From positions 20,547,247-20,611,246 of the forward strand of contig CM055319.2 of assembly GCA_029255685.2 (NCBI GenBank): DNA of 64,000 nucleotides, in the 5' to 3' direction. The stretch comes from Silene conica. Lineage: Eukaryota; Streptophyta; Magnoliopsida; Caryophyllales; Caryophyllaceae. Each line of letters starts with the position of its first letter. Within the stretch, counting starts at the first letter, position 1. The position numbers were made by a program, and so were the translations under genes. Below, piece by piece: positions 35,773-46,500 of this stretch. Below the pieces are notes generated by a model. That model was not told the DNA's origin. It ran no database searches and saw only the letters and a list, made by a program, of their open reading frames with translations.

Positions 35773-37109
35773 GAAGAAGAAGAAGAAGAAGAACCATAGT
35801 CTATTATCAATAAGACGTAACAACAACAACATAGTAAACCAACAGCCCTCCGACCAGCCCACTTCGCCACTCCTTCGACACCCCTTCCACAGCCCGAACC
35901 ACCACCATAACACTGTGGTTGAGACCACTGAACCATGGTGCAACAATTGACCCTGACCACCACTCCATACTCGACCAGGACAGCCATCGAACCAACCCCA
36001 AAACACGCTGGTCACAAACCCAAACCCAGTTCCTGTACTTATCCGTGTTACCTCCCCCCTGTACACCCTCCGTTAACACCAGCCGACACCACTATCACCA
36101 CCACCATTCGCCCCTTCTGACACCTTACACCACACATGACACCCTGATGGCAACCACCAGGCTTTGACACCACCGTAACCCCACGAAACAGGCCTCCCAA
36201 AACCCGCGCACACACCCCTAAGCCCGTCACTCTGTTTCGCACTATAACCCAGCAACCCAACGACAACCACCATACAGTGGTCGTGAAACACCACGACCCC
36301 TGATGTCAACCACCACTCTCCTACCCCGACTACCACCCAACCAAAACGTAGAAACCCAGAATAAATTTCGACAGAAAAGAGCATCGAATACCAGTATGAA
36401 TGAATACGTTTATGACTCTGTTTCTGACGGAAAAGAAATCAACCAACACCGACAACTAACCACCCATCACGACGGCCCTAGACCATGAAAGACGACCCTA
36501 CTTTACCCAGAACATAAACACCACATACCACAGATTCTTAATACGTAAAGAATTCGAATTATGAACATGTAACGTGTTTGAAATATGTGAAACAAACAGA
36601 AGTAAAAACACGAAAACCAGACCAGTGGTGTACTTACCTTCTTTCCGATGCAATCGACGTACCCTAGAACCCCTTAAACCACCGTGATCACCCTTCTATG
36701 CAGTCTCAGCAATGGCGGCAGAAGGGTGGTGATTGTGTTTGAGTGTCGTTTAGATTAGAATTAGGTTTAGGATAGGTTTAACATGAGGCGGCAGCAAGGT
36801 GATTCTGAAATTCTTATTTTCAGTTGTGGAGGCCGTGTAAAGGGCTTGCTTGCACGCAACCCTAGGCCCAATTGTTGATGTCATTCGTGTATGGGTCAAG
36901 CTCTTCACGCATCTCAAGGCCCAAATAACATAACTCAAGTACGATCTTGTTGCACACTAGCATACACGACTCCAAAAACTAGCACATAAAACACCCCGTT
37001 CACCAAGGTTGGTTTCGCTAACTTTCGTTAACTTATTATATAAGCCCGTCGACGTACAAATAAATATAAAAAAATATTAGATCAAACGAATAAAATACGG
37101 AGTATTACA
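34562..37109 (-). repeat. LTR copy 3 (partial) of the three-LTR element
   Basis: 2548 bp, matching the other two LTRs and ending GTATTACA at the outer boundary. Its microsatellite near 35741-35793 has the longest AGA part of the three copies. Confidence 0.82.
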
Positions 37110-37116
37110 GGCTGGG

Positions 37117-38494
37117 TTGGTGACCATGTCCGAGGCGACATACCGAGTACCTACTTTGGAGTTTTTCACCTCCTATTCCTTCTCCGCCGGTACCTTTTCG
37201 AGACTCTCGGCCAAGCCCTGCATTCACTTTCGACTCAGGAATGAGTCATATGCCTGGACCTTAGCTAGGTTTGGACATGTTTTGGGTTTGGTTAGTGACG
37301 GACACTTGAGACCACCTAGGAACTTGGTTCCAGAGATGTGGGCGGCCCTTTCACACGTACCTTTCGCTAGCCGAAGGGTCGCCTACGTCCACAGTCCTGA
37401 GATTCGCATTTTCCTCAGTCTGCTAGGAGAGACTATTTTTGCGCGACCTGAGCCAAACAACATTCGTAACACTGAGCAGGCCATTGTCACGGGGTACCTG
37501 AACATTGATAGCGGTACCCCTTTTGTCCTTAACATAGCCTACCTCGTGGCTACCCATCTAGGCGACATAGGTCGCAGAGTCACTGGCGCTATCGTAGGCG
37601 GTGGGCTTGTCACCAGGATTTACAAATACATCTTTGACACTTTGCTTGATGGTGAGCCTGCCGTTGGCGATAGATACATCTCTATAGGTGCCATGGTCCA
37701 GTTGACCTGGTTTGCTAACGCTGACCGCCAGACTTGGAGGATTGTTGGATCACCTGCAGTAGTCCTCCCTTCTGACTCTTTACCTGCACTCGCCCCTCTC
37801 ACCACTGTTGAGGGGCCTAGACCAGACCCACCCTCCTATCATCTCTTTCACTCCTTCCTCTTCAAAGAGGAAGCGTACCTCACCTGAGAGAGAGGTCAGA
37901 GCCACTCCAGGCTCTCGACCTTCACCGTCGTCGCGACCATCATCATCCTCTCAGCCGACCACCACACACACCACCATTCCTACACCTACACCCACCATTC
38001 CTACACCCACACCCACACCTTCACCTTTCACTGCATCTTCCTCATCATCATCTTTCACCCCAGGTTTCCCTGCGCATTTTATTTTACCTCCTATTTTTGA
38101 GGTACCACCGGCCGCAGACCGGGAGTACCGTGATCCTTTGCTTTTTGAGCTTCTCAGGGCCCAGTCCATTCTTTAGAGGGACCTTGCCTTGGTCAGCTTT
38201 CCGGATTACGACGCGAGGATGCGCACTGGCACTTTCCGACCTCCCAGTGGTCCTCACCCCTCTTTTTATCGATACCCAGATCGAGGGTACCCCCATACCT
38301 CTTCTGAGGCACCAGGAGAGACAACGGTACAGAGAGAGGTGCGGCGACGTGCGGAGGAGGCCGCTCAGCATGCCAGTGCCAATGGAGGAGGAGAGGCGCA
38401 GGAGAGCTCCAGCGAGGAGGAGGAGGAGAGCGGCAGTGGGAGTGAGGAGAGTGGTAGTGGGGACGAGGAGAGCTCGGAGGAGGCTGTGGAGTGA
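37117..38494 (+). pseudogene. Accessory region of the Athila-like element resembling ATHILA ORF-1
   Basis: The first stretch has the look of the ATHILA ORF-1 family: ATYRVPTLEFFTSYSF, then CIHFRLRNESYAWTLARFGH, VLGLVSDGHLRPPRN, FASRRVAYVHSPEIRIFLSL, GETIFARPEPNNIRN and VGGGLVTRIYKYI. A Ser/Thr/Pro-rich stretch follows (about 37900-38060), and a strongly acidic Glu/Ser/Gly tail lies near 38390-38490. I assign the family from overall pattern, not from a search. The function of ORF-1 proteins is not established. The region lies between the nested LTR element and the 3' untranslated part and contains a few breaks. Confidence 0.55.
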
Positions 38495-39397
38495 TAGCTG
38501 CAGCTGGTTTGGGGAGGTTATGTATTTCTTGTCTTGCTTCATCTTAGTTTTTCTTTTATGCTTTTCTAGTTTTGTATATATTTCACCCCATAGGAACATG
38601 TATTATGTTGTACATCCCTTTCCTTGTTTTGTAGCCAATGAGGACATTGTTCAGTTTGGTTTGGGGAGGTGTAATGCATCCTTTTGCGTCTGCATTTTTC
38701 ATATTTGCATGCATTCACGTTTAATTTTTTGTTTTTTTCACTTTTCGTTTTTCTTTTATTTTATCTTTCTCATATAAAATCCAAAAAATTTCAAAAAATG
38801 CATGTTTACTTTTGCATATAGTCGAGTCGGAATGGAGTTTTCTGTGATGATATTGCCTTCTAGGATCTTCGAGTTGATTGTCTTTTGCAGTTTTTCATCA
38901 TCATTTTGTAAAAACCATATAGCATGTCTCGAATTCTGTTTTGGAAATTACACTTAGACTTCTGAACTTGACTTGACTTGTATTTGGCAAACTACTTAAA
39001 AATTCTGAGTTTTAGAGCCTATAACTGGTGACATTCATGACCAGTTTACCTAGGATTGAGAGTAGTACTCCCTTTATATCATTGCATTCACATGTATGAC
39101 TTTTGATTGCTTTTTGCCTGCACGCATGGTTTGTGGTTGGTATCACATGTTAGAAAGTACTTGCATTTCCCCTTTTCTCATCATACCCATATAGCTCCAC
39201 ATTTAGCCAAAAAACTGCCAGTTGACCTATAAACTACGCCCAGATTTAGCCTACCCTGTGTCGAGCTAGCTTTAGTGTTGTTTTGTGGTATATATTTTCA
39301 TTGTATCAGTTTTGGTTTGATCTTTATTTTTCGGAGTTGGTATTGGAGAATTTGGAACTTGAACTCGGATGTATGATTTTTGTCATGAACTTAGCAA

Positions 39398-39433
<36 letters not shown>

Positions 39434-40144
39434 GAAAAAGAAAAGAAAAGAAAAAGAGAAATGATTCCCGTACTTATTTACATCTTTTGGGGAATAGAAA
39501 AAGAAAAAGAAAAAAAAAGTGTTTGCTAAGCAAGATTGTGTGACCGATTCAAGTTCCAGGGTTAGTTGTGTGATATGCCGAACATGGCATTGTTTTTGAG
39601 TATTTTGGAAGGTTTACTTTTGGTTGAGTCTTGGTAGCTAGCTCGAGCCGTTACCCTCTCTTGCCCGTACAGTTTTTTGCCTCCTTTTACCCATTTTACC
39701 TCACATAACTATAATTATGCAAGTATTCGGCATGTGATAGACTTTGACAGGTTGCTGTGCGTGTGTACGGTAGTTAGAATCAATTGTCATACTAGTTGCA
39801 TTGCATGATATGTTGGTCGCAGTTAGGAAAGTGTCTACATTTTCTTATCTTTCTCTCTTATACATATATGTTACCCATTGATTGAGAGAAGAGCGATCCG
39901 GGAGAGTCCAAGACACACGAGTCATTCAAGTCAGTTGTCTAAGTTGTTTTCATTGCATGTATGAATTCGTCGCTTTTGGTTTTGATCTCTATGACGGTTA
40001 ATTTCTGCATTTGCATAGTCAACAACATGGTCCATAGTTGGTTCTGAGGCGATTCCATTCCATTAGGTAGTAGTTAGTTGGTTTTTGTTCTTGCAGTTGC
40101 ATTACTTTGCTTGAGGACAAGCAAAGGTTTGGTTTGGGGATATT
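38495..40144 (+). other. 3' untranslated part of the Athila-like element, ending in a polypurine tract
   Basis: No domain is recognised. It holds an A/G-rich low-complexity block (39396-39515) of GAAAAA words. The end, at about 40111-40144, reads TTGCTTGAGGACAAGCAA and then GGTTTGGTTTGGGGA. The first part is a perfect 7-bp inverted repeat familiar from the 3' ends of plant Athila/Tat elements. The second part is the polypurine tract abutting the right LTR. Confidence 0.7.
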
Positions 40145-41651
40145 TGATACGTGCCATTTATATAGACTTTTTAGGTCCTTTTAGCACGTATTTCTATGCA
40201 TTTTCATGCACTTTACGTGTCATTTTGCCCCCTTTTGCTTCCTTTGGTTTATTTTCTGTTATTTTGCAGGAATTTTGCAAAAGATGAAGAAACCAAGCGT
40301 TTTCTGTCCGTTTTGAGCTATTTTTAGAGGATGAAGCAACTCAAGAAGTCCCAAAGCCTCGATTTTGCAGTGCAAGGCCTAAAGGAACGGTAACCGAGGC
40401 AAGAGCGAGGGACAAAAGCAAGAAAGAAGCGGAAAATAAAAACTGCATCTGTCATTTCCTCGATCGAGTAAGCACCAGAGCTCGATCGAGTGGATGCAGG
40501 AGGAGAAAGACTCGATCGAGTGGTTTGATACTTGATCGAGGAGTCTGCAGGAAGGACCCGACCTTCGAGGATTCCAGGGTTACTCGATCGAGTAACTGCC
40601 AGCTCGAAGTTGCTCGATCGACCCCTTTTTGAAGAACAGTTACTCGATCGAGTGGTTCAGTCACTCGATCGAGCAACTCACTTAAGTGCCCCGGATTTCG
40701 CAGTTTACGTTTTAGGTTTTGTTTTCTTTTGAGTTAAACTAATCCTTATTTAAGGATTAGGTTAACAGCCTTTAGAGACACTTTTTACTTCTTACTTTTC
40801 ACTTTTACACTTTTACATTGACATTCAACACTGAGTAGTTTTTCATTCAGTTTTCTTTTAAGCAGTTATTTAGTTCAAAATACTATCACTTAGGGTTTTT
40901 CATCTGGGAAGCATTCGGATCTTGTTCTTCATTCCTTTGCCATTACTTTAATTCACTTTTACTCTTTCTATTATCGTTCTTATTTTCATTGTTTTATGAT
41001 TTATCTTTATTCCTCTTTAATTGCCATGTTGAATGTTATTGGTATCATCATCGTTATTAGTTTAGTTTCCCCAAGTATGCGTAGCTAATCCCCCTAATAT
41101 GTTAGGATGAAGGAACTCGTGGTAATTATGTCGTAGGAATTGCATGTTAGTCGTTCTTACGACGAAGTTTACCTATAAACAATATAATTGTGGAACTTGT
41201 CAAATGAGTGCACTCAGGAGACTAAGTTTACCTAGTAAAACCTACCTGGATCGAAAGATTGGTAGGTGGGCTTGTTTAGGGTAATTTACGAAACCTATCT
41301 AGAGATCGAAAGATTGATAGGGGAGTCCAGGGGTGATTTCAGACTGAAAGGATATTAATCGTTCCCACTTCGTTGTTGTTTCGACTGACCTAATCTTTAT
41401 GTGACATTCATTGCCGCGACGACCTGAATCCTGACATATTCCTCCTTTTATTATTTGAAATTCGTTTTATCATCTTTGTTTTAAATTTTTTTTTTCATCT
41501 TAGATATAATCAAAAACAAAACCCCCCTTTTTGTGACCTATAAACTGACTTTGCTTAAGACCGTGTCTCCCTGAGGATTCGACCCTACTTCCACTAGCTT
41601 CCAGTTAGTAGACCTAGGTATTTATCTTTGGTGCATGAACGACACGCATCA
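40145..41651 (+). repeat. Right LTR of the Athila-like element (with palindrome array 4)
   Basis: 1507 bp, starting TGATACGTGCC and ending ACGCATCA at the GCGAT target copy. About 2% differs from the left LTR by eye, pointing to an insertion of the order of a million years or so under usual plant rates (rough inference). The TCGATCGA array at about 40459-40676 keeps the same site layout as in the left LTR. Confidence 0.88.
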
Positions 41652-41656
41652 GCGAT

Positions 41657-42110
41657 TAGGCAGGATCAGTAGATGACATGAAAAGTACTTCAGGTTATGC
41701 CTTACTTTTGGCTCAGAAGTGTTTTCATGGAATTCAAAGAAGCAAGATATAGTTGCTCAATCCACGGCCGAAGCCGAGTATGTTGAAGCTTCAGCGGTAG
41801 TGAATCAAGTAATATGGTTTAGGAAAATACTTGAGGACTTAGGCTATAAGCAAGATGAAGCTACTGAAGTCATGGTGGATAACAAATCAGCAATTGCCAT
41901 TGCTAAAAATCCATTGTGCTTCAGTAAGACAAAGCATATGAAGGTCCGGTTCTATGCACTTCGTGATGCAGAGCAAGGAAAAGAAGTGGAGCTTATACAT
42001 TTCCCATCTGAGTTCCAGCTAGCTGACATCTTTAAAAAGGCTCTACCGACGACAAGGTTTGATTTTCTATGGACAAAGCTAGGCGTTACTCCAAAAGTCT
42101 TAAGGAGGAG
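41657..42110 (+). pseudogene. Copia RNase H, distal part, fossil
   Basis: Continues the outer copia element to the right of the Athila-like insertion: FSWNSKKQDIVAQSTAEAEY with the catalytic Glu, NQVIWFRKILEDLG, VMVDNKSAIAIAKNPLC with the second Asp, SKTKHMKVRFYALRD, and LADIFKKALPTTRFDFLWTK. These are the standard landmarks of copia RNase H. It ends at the purine tract just before the right LTR. Confidence 0.85.
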
Positions 42111-42587
42111 TGTTGAAGTGTGAGACTTTTCCGGAGTGTTCCAAAAGGTTCCGGAGTGTTCTAGAAGGTTCCGGAAAGTTCCAGAACAATGTAGAAACAT
42201 CTAGAATGTTCTTGAACACTTGTAAACACACTAGAATAGTCTAGAATACTATCTAGCTAGAAGGATCAAGAATGTTCTAGGTGTGTGTAGAGAAGTCTAG
42301 AACCTTTTAGAAATACCTTGTAACTATAGAATAAAGCTAGAAGCCTAGAAATCTAGATCACTCTAGAATACTTTATTCTAGAGAATTCTTGGAATGTAGG
42401 AGAAGGAGGAGGAGCCCTATAAATAGAGGACCTCCCCTCCCATTTCATGTATCAAAACAAAATTCACAAACAAATCAATAACAAACTAATTCCTCTAACT
42501 AAACTTCATCTAATCAACCTTCAACCAATCAAACAAACAACAATTAATCTCCACTAACTTCTTCATACACTCCCCCATACACCTACA
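42111..42587 (+). repeat. Right LTR of the outer copia element
   Basis: 477 bp, starting TGTTGAAGTG and ending ACACCTACA, followed by the AAATA target copy. It has a clearer TATA box (TATAAATA at 42418-42425) than the left LTR. Confidence 0.88.
42159..42186 (+). promoter_or_regulatory. Six-unit perfect heat-shock element in the right copia LTR
   Basis: TTC and GAA alternate six times at exact 5-bp steps (TTC 42159, GAA 42164, TTC 42169, GAA 42174, TTC 42179, GAA 42184). It lies about 230 bp before the TATA box. Three contiguous units already form a canonical binding site for a heat shock factor trimer. Confidence 0.8.
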
Positions 42588-43471
42588 AAATAAAACTATA
42601 ACTATCCATAACCATAACTTGTTAATACAAACTTCGTGACGAAAAAGAATTTATGAAAAAAGTTTAAGAAAATCTATAAAAATAAAATCACGATTACTAA
42701 GTTAACTAAAATATTTTCAGAAAAATACCCCTTTTATGAAGTTACTCAATTATCTTGATTAATCTTTAAATTAATTTTTTTTCTTAAACTAAAATATAAT
42801 TTAGTGGAGGGAAATATAAAAATAAATGAGGCATTAATCTATATTCTATAAGTAGTACTGTAAAAATAAATAAAAAATCTTTATATATTGTCCGCAGGAT
42901 CTATACTACTTGTATAATATTTTAATTAAGTAATTAGATTCATGAGATACATTTTGCAACGGTTGGGTTTTAGATTAAGTAATATGATCCTATTTTCGAA
43001 CGAGGCTTGTTACTAATCAAAACCCTAGAAGCAAAAGAAACTTCCCCAAAATTTCCTGGATGGACTACCGGTCCACAAACCTCTCCCACCCCAAAATGTT
43101 TGAATTACCGCCCGCCCTACCAACTTATCGACGACTGAAAAGGATGAAGGTCGAAGACAACGGAGTAAGGAGAAGCTAGACAGTGACGGATTTTGGAGAA
43201 TGTGTTTCGAACAACGGCGCTCTTGTTTCGACGACATTCATGTGTCATTATAGGGTTAAGGTCGTCCACATGGGGAACGGTGGTCCGGGCAAGGGCAAGA
43301 TGAAGGTGGGCAAGAGAATGTCGGGGTTGACTCATCTTTTCCTTTTTTTTTTATTTTATTGCTTCTAAAATAAAGGGTTGAAGTGAAAAAAATGTGTAAA
43401 ATTTAGGAAAATGATTTGTAGGATTAGCAATTACGTTCTGAAATATAAAATAAAAAAAATAAAAAAACTAT
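42588..43471. other. Intergenic DNA between the copia nest and the LINE
   Basis: AT-rich to about 43010, then a more balanced stretch (43020-43330) with short frames on both strands, none showing a recognised domain. AAACCCTAG at 43019-43027 resembles a plant telobox/5'-leader motif, so a decayed promoter or exon cannot be excluded. The right end is the 12-bp LINE target copy (43460-43471). Confidence 0.4.
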
Positions 43472-43567
43472 TTTTTTTTTTTGGTATAGAGGAGAAGGAG
43501 AAACCTTGACAACGAAAACAAACAACAAAGCAAACAAACTAAACAAAAAGCACAACACAAAAGAAAA

Positions 43568-46500
43568 TTAGCTATCCAGAGGTACTAAACGAGGCCACGC
43601 AACGCCTTGGATATCCCTCGTCAATAAATCTCCAAGGCCATTCGGAATGTTCCCAGGGTCGAAAATTTGGAGGCTTTGAGCTTGCTCCACACCACAGTTT
43701 GCCAACCAGTCCGCACACGAATTCCCTTCTCGATACACATGATTTATCCTCACCTCCCACTCTGTGTCCTGTAAGAAGCTCTGACAAATTTTCACCAAAT
43801 GTGAGTGAGCCGTCTGAAGACGTTCACTTCTTTGAATATAGCCTTCCACTATTTTAGAGTCCGTCTGGATGTTGATTGTTGTAAACTTCCGTTCTTTAGC
43901 TATGATAAGAGCTCGTCTAAGTGCCATTAGTTCCGCTCTTGTGACCGTAGCAATACCTAGCTTCTCCGCAAAAGCCACCAAGATTCGGCCCTCGGAATCC
44001 CGAAACAGCCCCCCTGCCCCTGCACTCCCTGGGTTTCCTTTCGATGCTCCATCTATATTGATTGCCACCCAGCCATGAGGCGGAGCAGTCCATTTCACGA
44101 ACACCTCTTTTCGTCTATGGATAGTCCCTGTACTTATCATGTCCGAAGAATTCCTTGCTCTCAAAACTTCCTCAATACGACATATAATGAATCTGAATTT
44201 ATCGTGTGGGATCACTTCCTCCCTTCCAAAAACCCGACAATTCCTCCACCTCCATAACCACCAAACCATGACAGTGAAGGCTGTTGGCCAATTCCGTAAG
44301 TTCGGGTCCGAGTTTTGGGTAATATTACGAATGACCCATTCCCTGAAGCTACTGCTTGGCTGAAACAAAATCTCCCTTGCCCCTGGAAAGTAGTCCCACA
44401 TTATTTTTGCTTCTCGACAATCACGTAGTAAATGTAAAGTCGATTCTTCAATGCCCGGGCAGCGCGGACACCATGTGTCTTCAGTAAATCCCCTTCGCGC
44501 TCGGTTAACATTTGTCATGACCCGATCATGTAAAAGCAGCCATAGAAAAAGTCGCATCCGTTGTGGTGCCCAAGTCTTCCAGGGAAGTCTCCAAAACAGT
44601 TCGTCTCCATCCGATTCGTTACCTCGGATGAGTCGAATGGCAGATTTAACATTGAAAGTTCCTGTGTTCGACTCCGACCAATAAAATTGGTCCGAATTCT
44701 CCTCACCCGGTATTATCTCGTATGAAGCGATTGTTTGGAGAATAGCTACGGGAAGTAAATCAGCAAAAATCTCCCATTTCCACCCCATTGCATCATCCCA
44801 CATCTCTGCTACTGTCGCCAAACTGATCGTTTCAGGAATGGGTTGTATGCAATGGTCCTCTAGAGGCGAGTCAAGTACCCATTTCTGTTTCCAGAATGAT
44901 GTCTCTTGACCGTTCCCAACAGCCGATCCAACTCCTAACTTGATAATTTCAGCCGCATCAATAATGCCTTTCCATAAGTTCGAGCTGTTGGTTTTCTCCC
45001 GAAACATGTCTAAATCACATCGTCCCGTACAATACTTGTGTCGCAGGACGCGTGCCCACAAGGCGTTCGGTTCCTTAAGTATCCGCCAGCCTATTTTTGC
45101 CATAAAAGCGGCATTAACTTGCCTCATTGATCGCAACCCAAGTCCGCCATGATCTTTTTCTTTGGTTACCATATCCCAGGATACCAGACTGAGACCCCGC
45201 TTCTCCTGGTCACCTCCCCACAAAAAGCGGCGCGTCTTTTTGTCGAGTTCGTCGCAAATCGAGCGAGGAATTTTGGCTGTTTGCATCGCATATACAGGGA
45301 TAGAATTTAACGTAGATTGTGCTAGAGTTGCTCTGCCCGCCAAAGAAAGACCGCGACTTTTCCAGCCCGTGAGTCGTTTATCCACTTTCTGTACAATGAA
45401 ATTAAAATCCGCCTTCGTGACTCTGCCATTGATCGTTGGAACGCCCAGGTACATTCCCAAATTCTCAGTTCTATCAATTTGCAAGGTACCAGCCACTGAC
45501 TCGCATATTTCCATGTCGACATTCGATGAAAAATATACTTTTGACTTGGCTCTACTCACTTTCAATCCCGACGCCTGGCAAAAGCTTTGTAGACATTGAT
45601 TTATTGAAAGGGCTTGTGTAACTGAAGCTTCCGCAAACAAAATTATATCGTCAGCAAAAAAGAGGTGCGATAAGACAGGCCCATTACGGCACACAGGCAG
45701 GCCCTTCCACCCCCCTGTTTCGGTTGCTTTTGATATTAATTGACTGAGTTTCTCCATACATATCGTGAATATATATGGAGATAGCGGATCCCCTTGACGT
45801 ATACCTCGGGTTGGTTGGAAAAAATCAGTTTTCTCACCATTCCATAGCACGTTTAGCCTCACCGACTGGATGAGTTTCATGATAACCCGGACTAGTTTGA
45901 AAGGCAATCCCATGTCCAGTAATGTATGATTAATAAACGGCCATTCGAGAGTGTCATAAGCCTTTTCAAGGTCTAGTTTCAAAGCCATGAATCCCTTTCT
46001 GCCCCTTTTTGATCGCATTGTATGTAGAGCTTCTTGCACTATAACAATATTATCCGTTATCTGTCGCTTGGGCACAAAACTAACTTGTATCGGATTGATC
46101 AAGCTAGATAGAATAGGTTTGAGCCGGTTGACTATCATCTTGGTAATAAGTTTGTATGTCACATTACACAACCCAATAGGACGAAACTGGCTTACCAAAT
46201 GTGGATGGTCAATCTTTGGAATTAGTGAAATGAACGCTTCACACAGCCCCTCCGGTACAATCTCTTCATTCAACACATCTAGCACGAGCCTCGTCACACT
46301 TGGTGCGACAACCTCCCATTGAGTTTGGTAAAACAGTGCCTGGTAACCATCCGGACCCGGAGCTTTATACGGGGACATTTGATTCAGAGCACATTTAGTA
46401 TCAGCGGCACTAAAATCACGACCTAGGTTCAGAGCCTCTTCCGCCGTAAGACATGGAAAGCCCCCTATCACCAGTTCCGATAGATTCACGGCCTGAGTCC

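Larger units (their letters stand above)
22786..37109 (-). mobile_element. Non-coding LTR element in LTR-internal-LTR-internal-LTR arrangement
   Basis: Three long LTR copies (22786-25384, 28886-31477 and a partial 34562-37109) alternate with two near-identical internal regions (25385-28885 and about 31478-34540). Outer ends are TGTAACACC...GTATTACA. Flanks GGTTG (22781-22785) and GGCTG (37110-37114) form a target duplication with one mismatch. A tRNA-iMet type primer-binding site on the minus strand (28871-28882) and a purine tract next to 25385 show minus orientation. No gag or pol motif is visible. The sequence near the primer-binding site and near the purine tract matches the chromovirus at 53651-61208, so this is a gutted relative of that group. 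The three-LTR form most likely arose by unequal recombination between LTRs. Confidence 0.85.
16961..41651 (+). mobile_element. Athila-like Ty3/gypsy LTR retrotransposon, non-autonomous, with a nested LTR element
   Basis: Ends are TGATACGTGCC...ACGCATCA, flanked by GCGAT at 16956-16960 and 41652-41656. LTRs are 16961-18466 and 40145-41651 (about 98% identical by eye). The primer-binding site matches tRNA-Asp, as in Athila elements. Recognised parts are gag, a protease-like stretch and a later accessory reading frame that resembles the ATHILA ORF-1 family. Reverse transcriptase, RNase H and integrase were not recognised, so it probably moved with help. A non-coding LTR element occupies 22786-37109. 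Without that insertion the element is about 10.4 kb. It carries four arrays of TCGATCGA palindromes. The gag-protease and accessory regions hold only a few breaks. Confidence 0.88.
12900..42587 (+). mobile_element. Ty1/copia LTR retrotransposon, broken, carrying a nested Athila-like element
   Basis: LTRs lie at 12900-13371 and 42111-42587. AAATA target duplications lie at 12895-12899 and 42588-42592. A tRNA-iMet type primer-binding site follows the left LTR, and a purine tract (AGGAGGAG) precedes the right LTR. Parts in copia order are visible: gag with CCHC, integrase, reverse transcriptase and RNase H. A 24.7-kb Ty3/gypsy insertion at 16961-41651 sits in the RNase H region. Without it the element would be about 5 kb, normal for the superfamily. 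The coding region is broken in roughly half a dozen places. LTR divergence of about 5% by eye makes it the oldest member of this nest. The LTRs carry strong heat-shock-element arrays, as in the ONSEN (ATCOPIA78) type. Confidence 0.9.

Noticed and set aside
39283-39543. Lys/Arg-rich 86-codon frame
   Set aside because: Product of the GAAAAA low-complexity block in the 3' untranslated part of the Athila-like element.
43025-43368. Short frames in the balanced-composition stretch left of the LINE
   Set aside because: Three overlapping frames on both strands without any recognised motif; a decayed exon is possible but unsupported.
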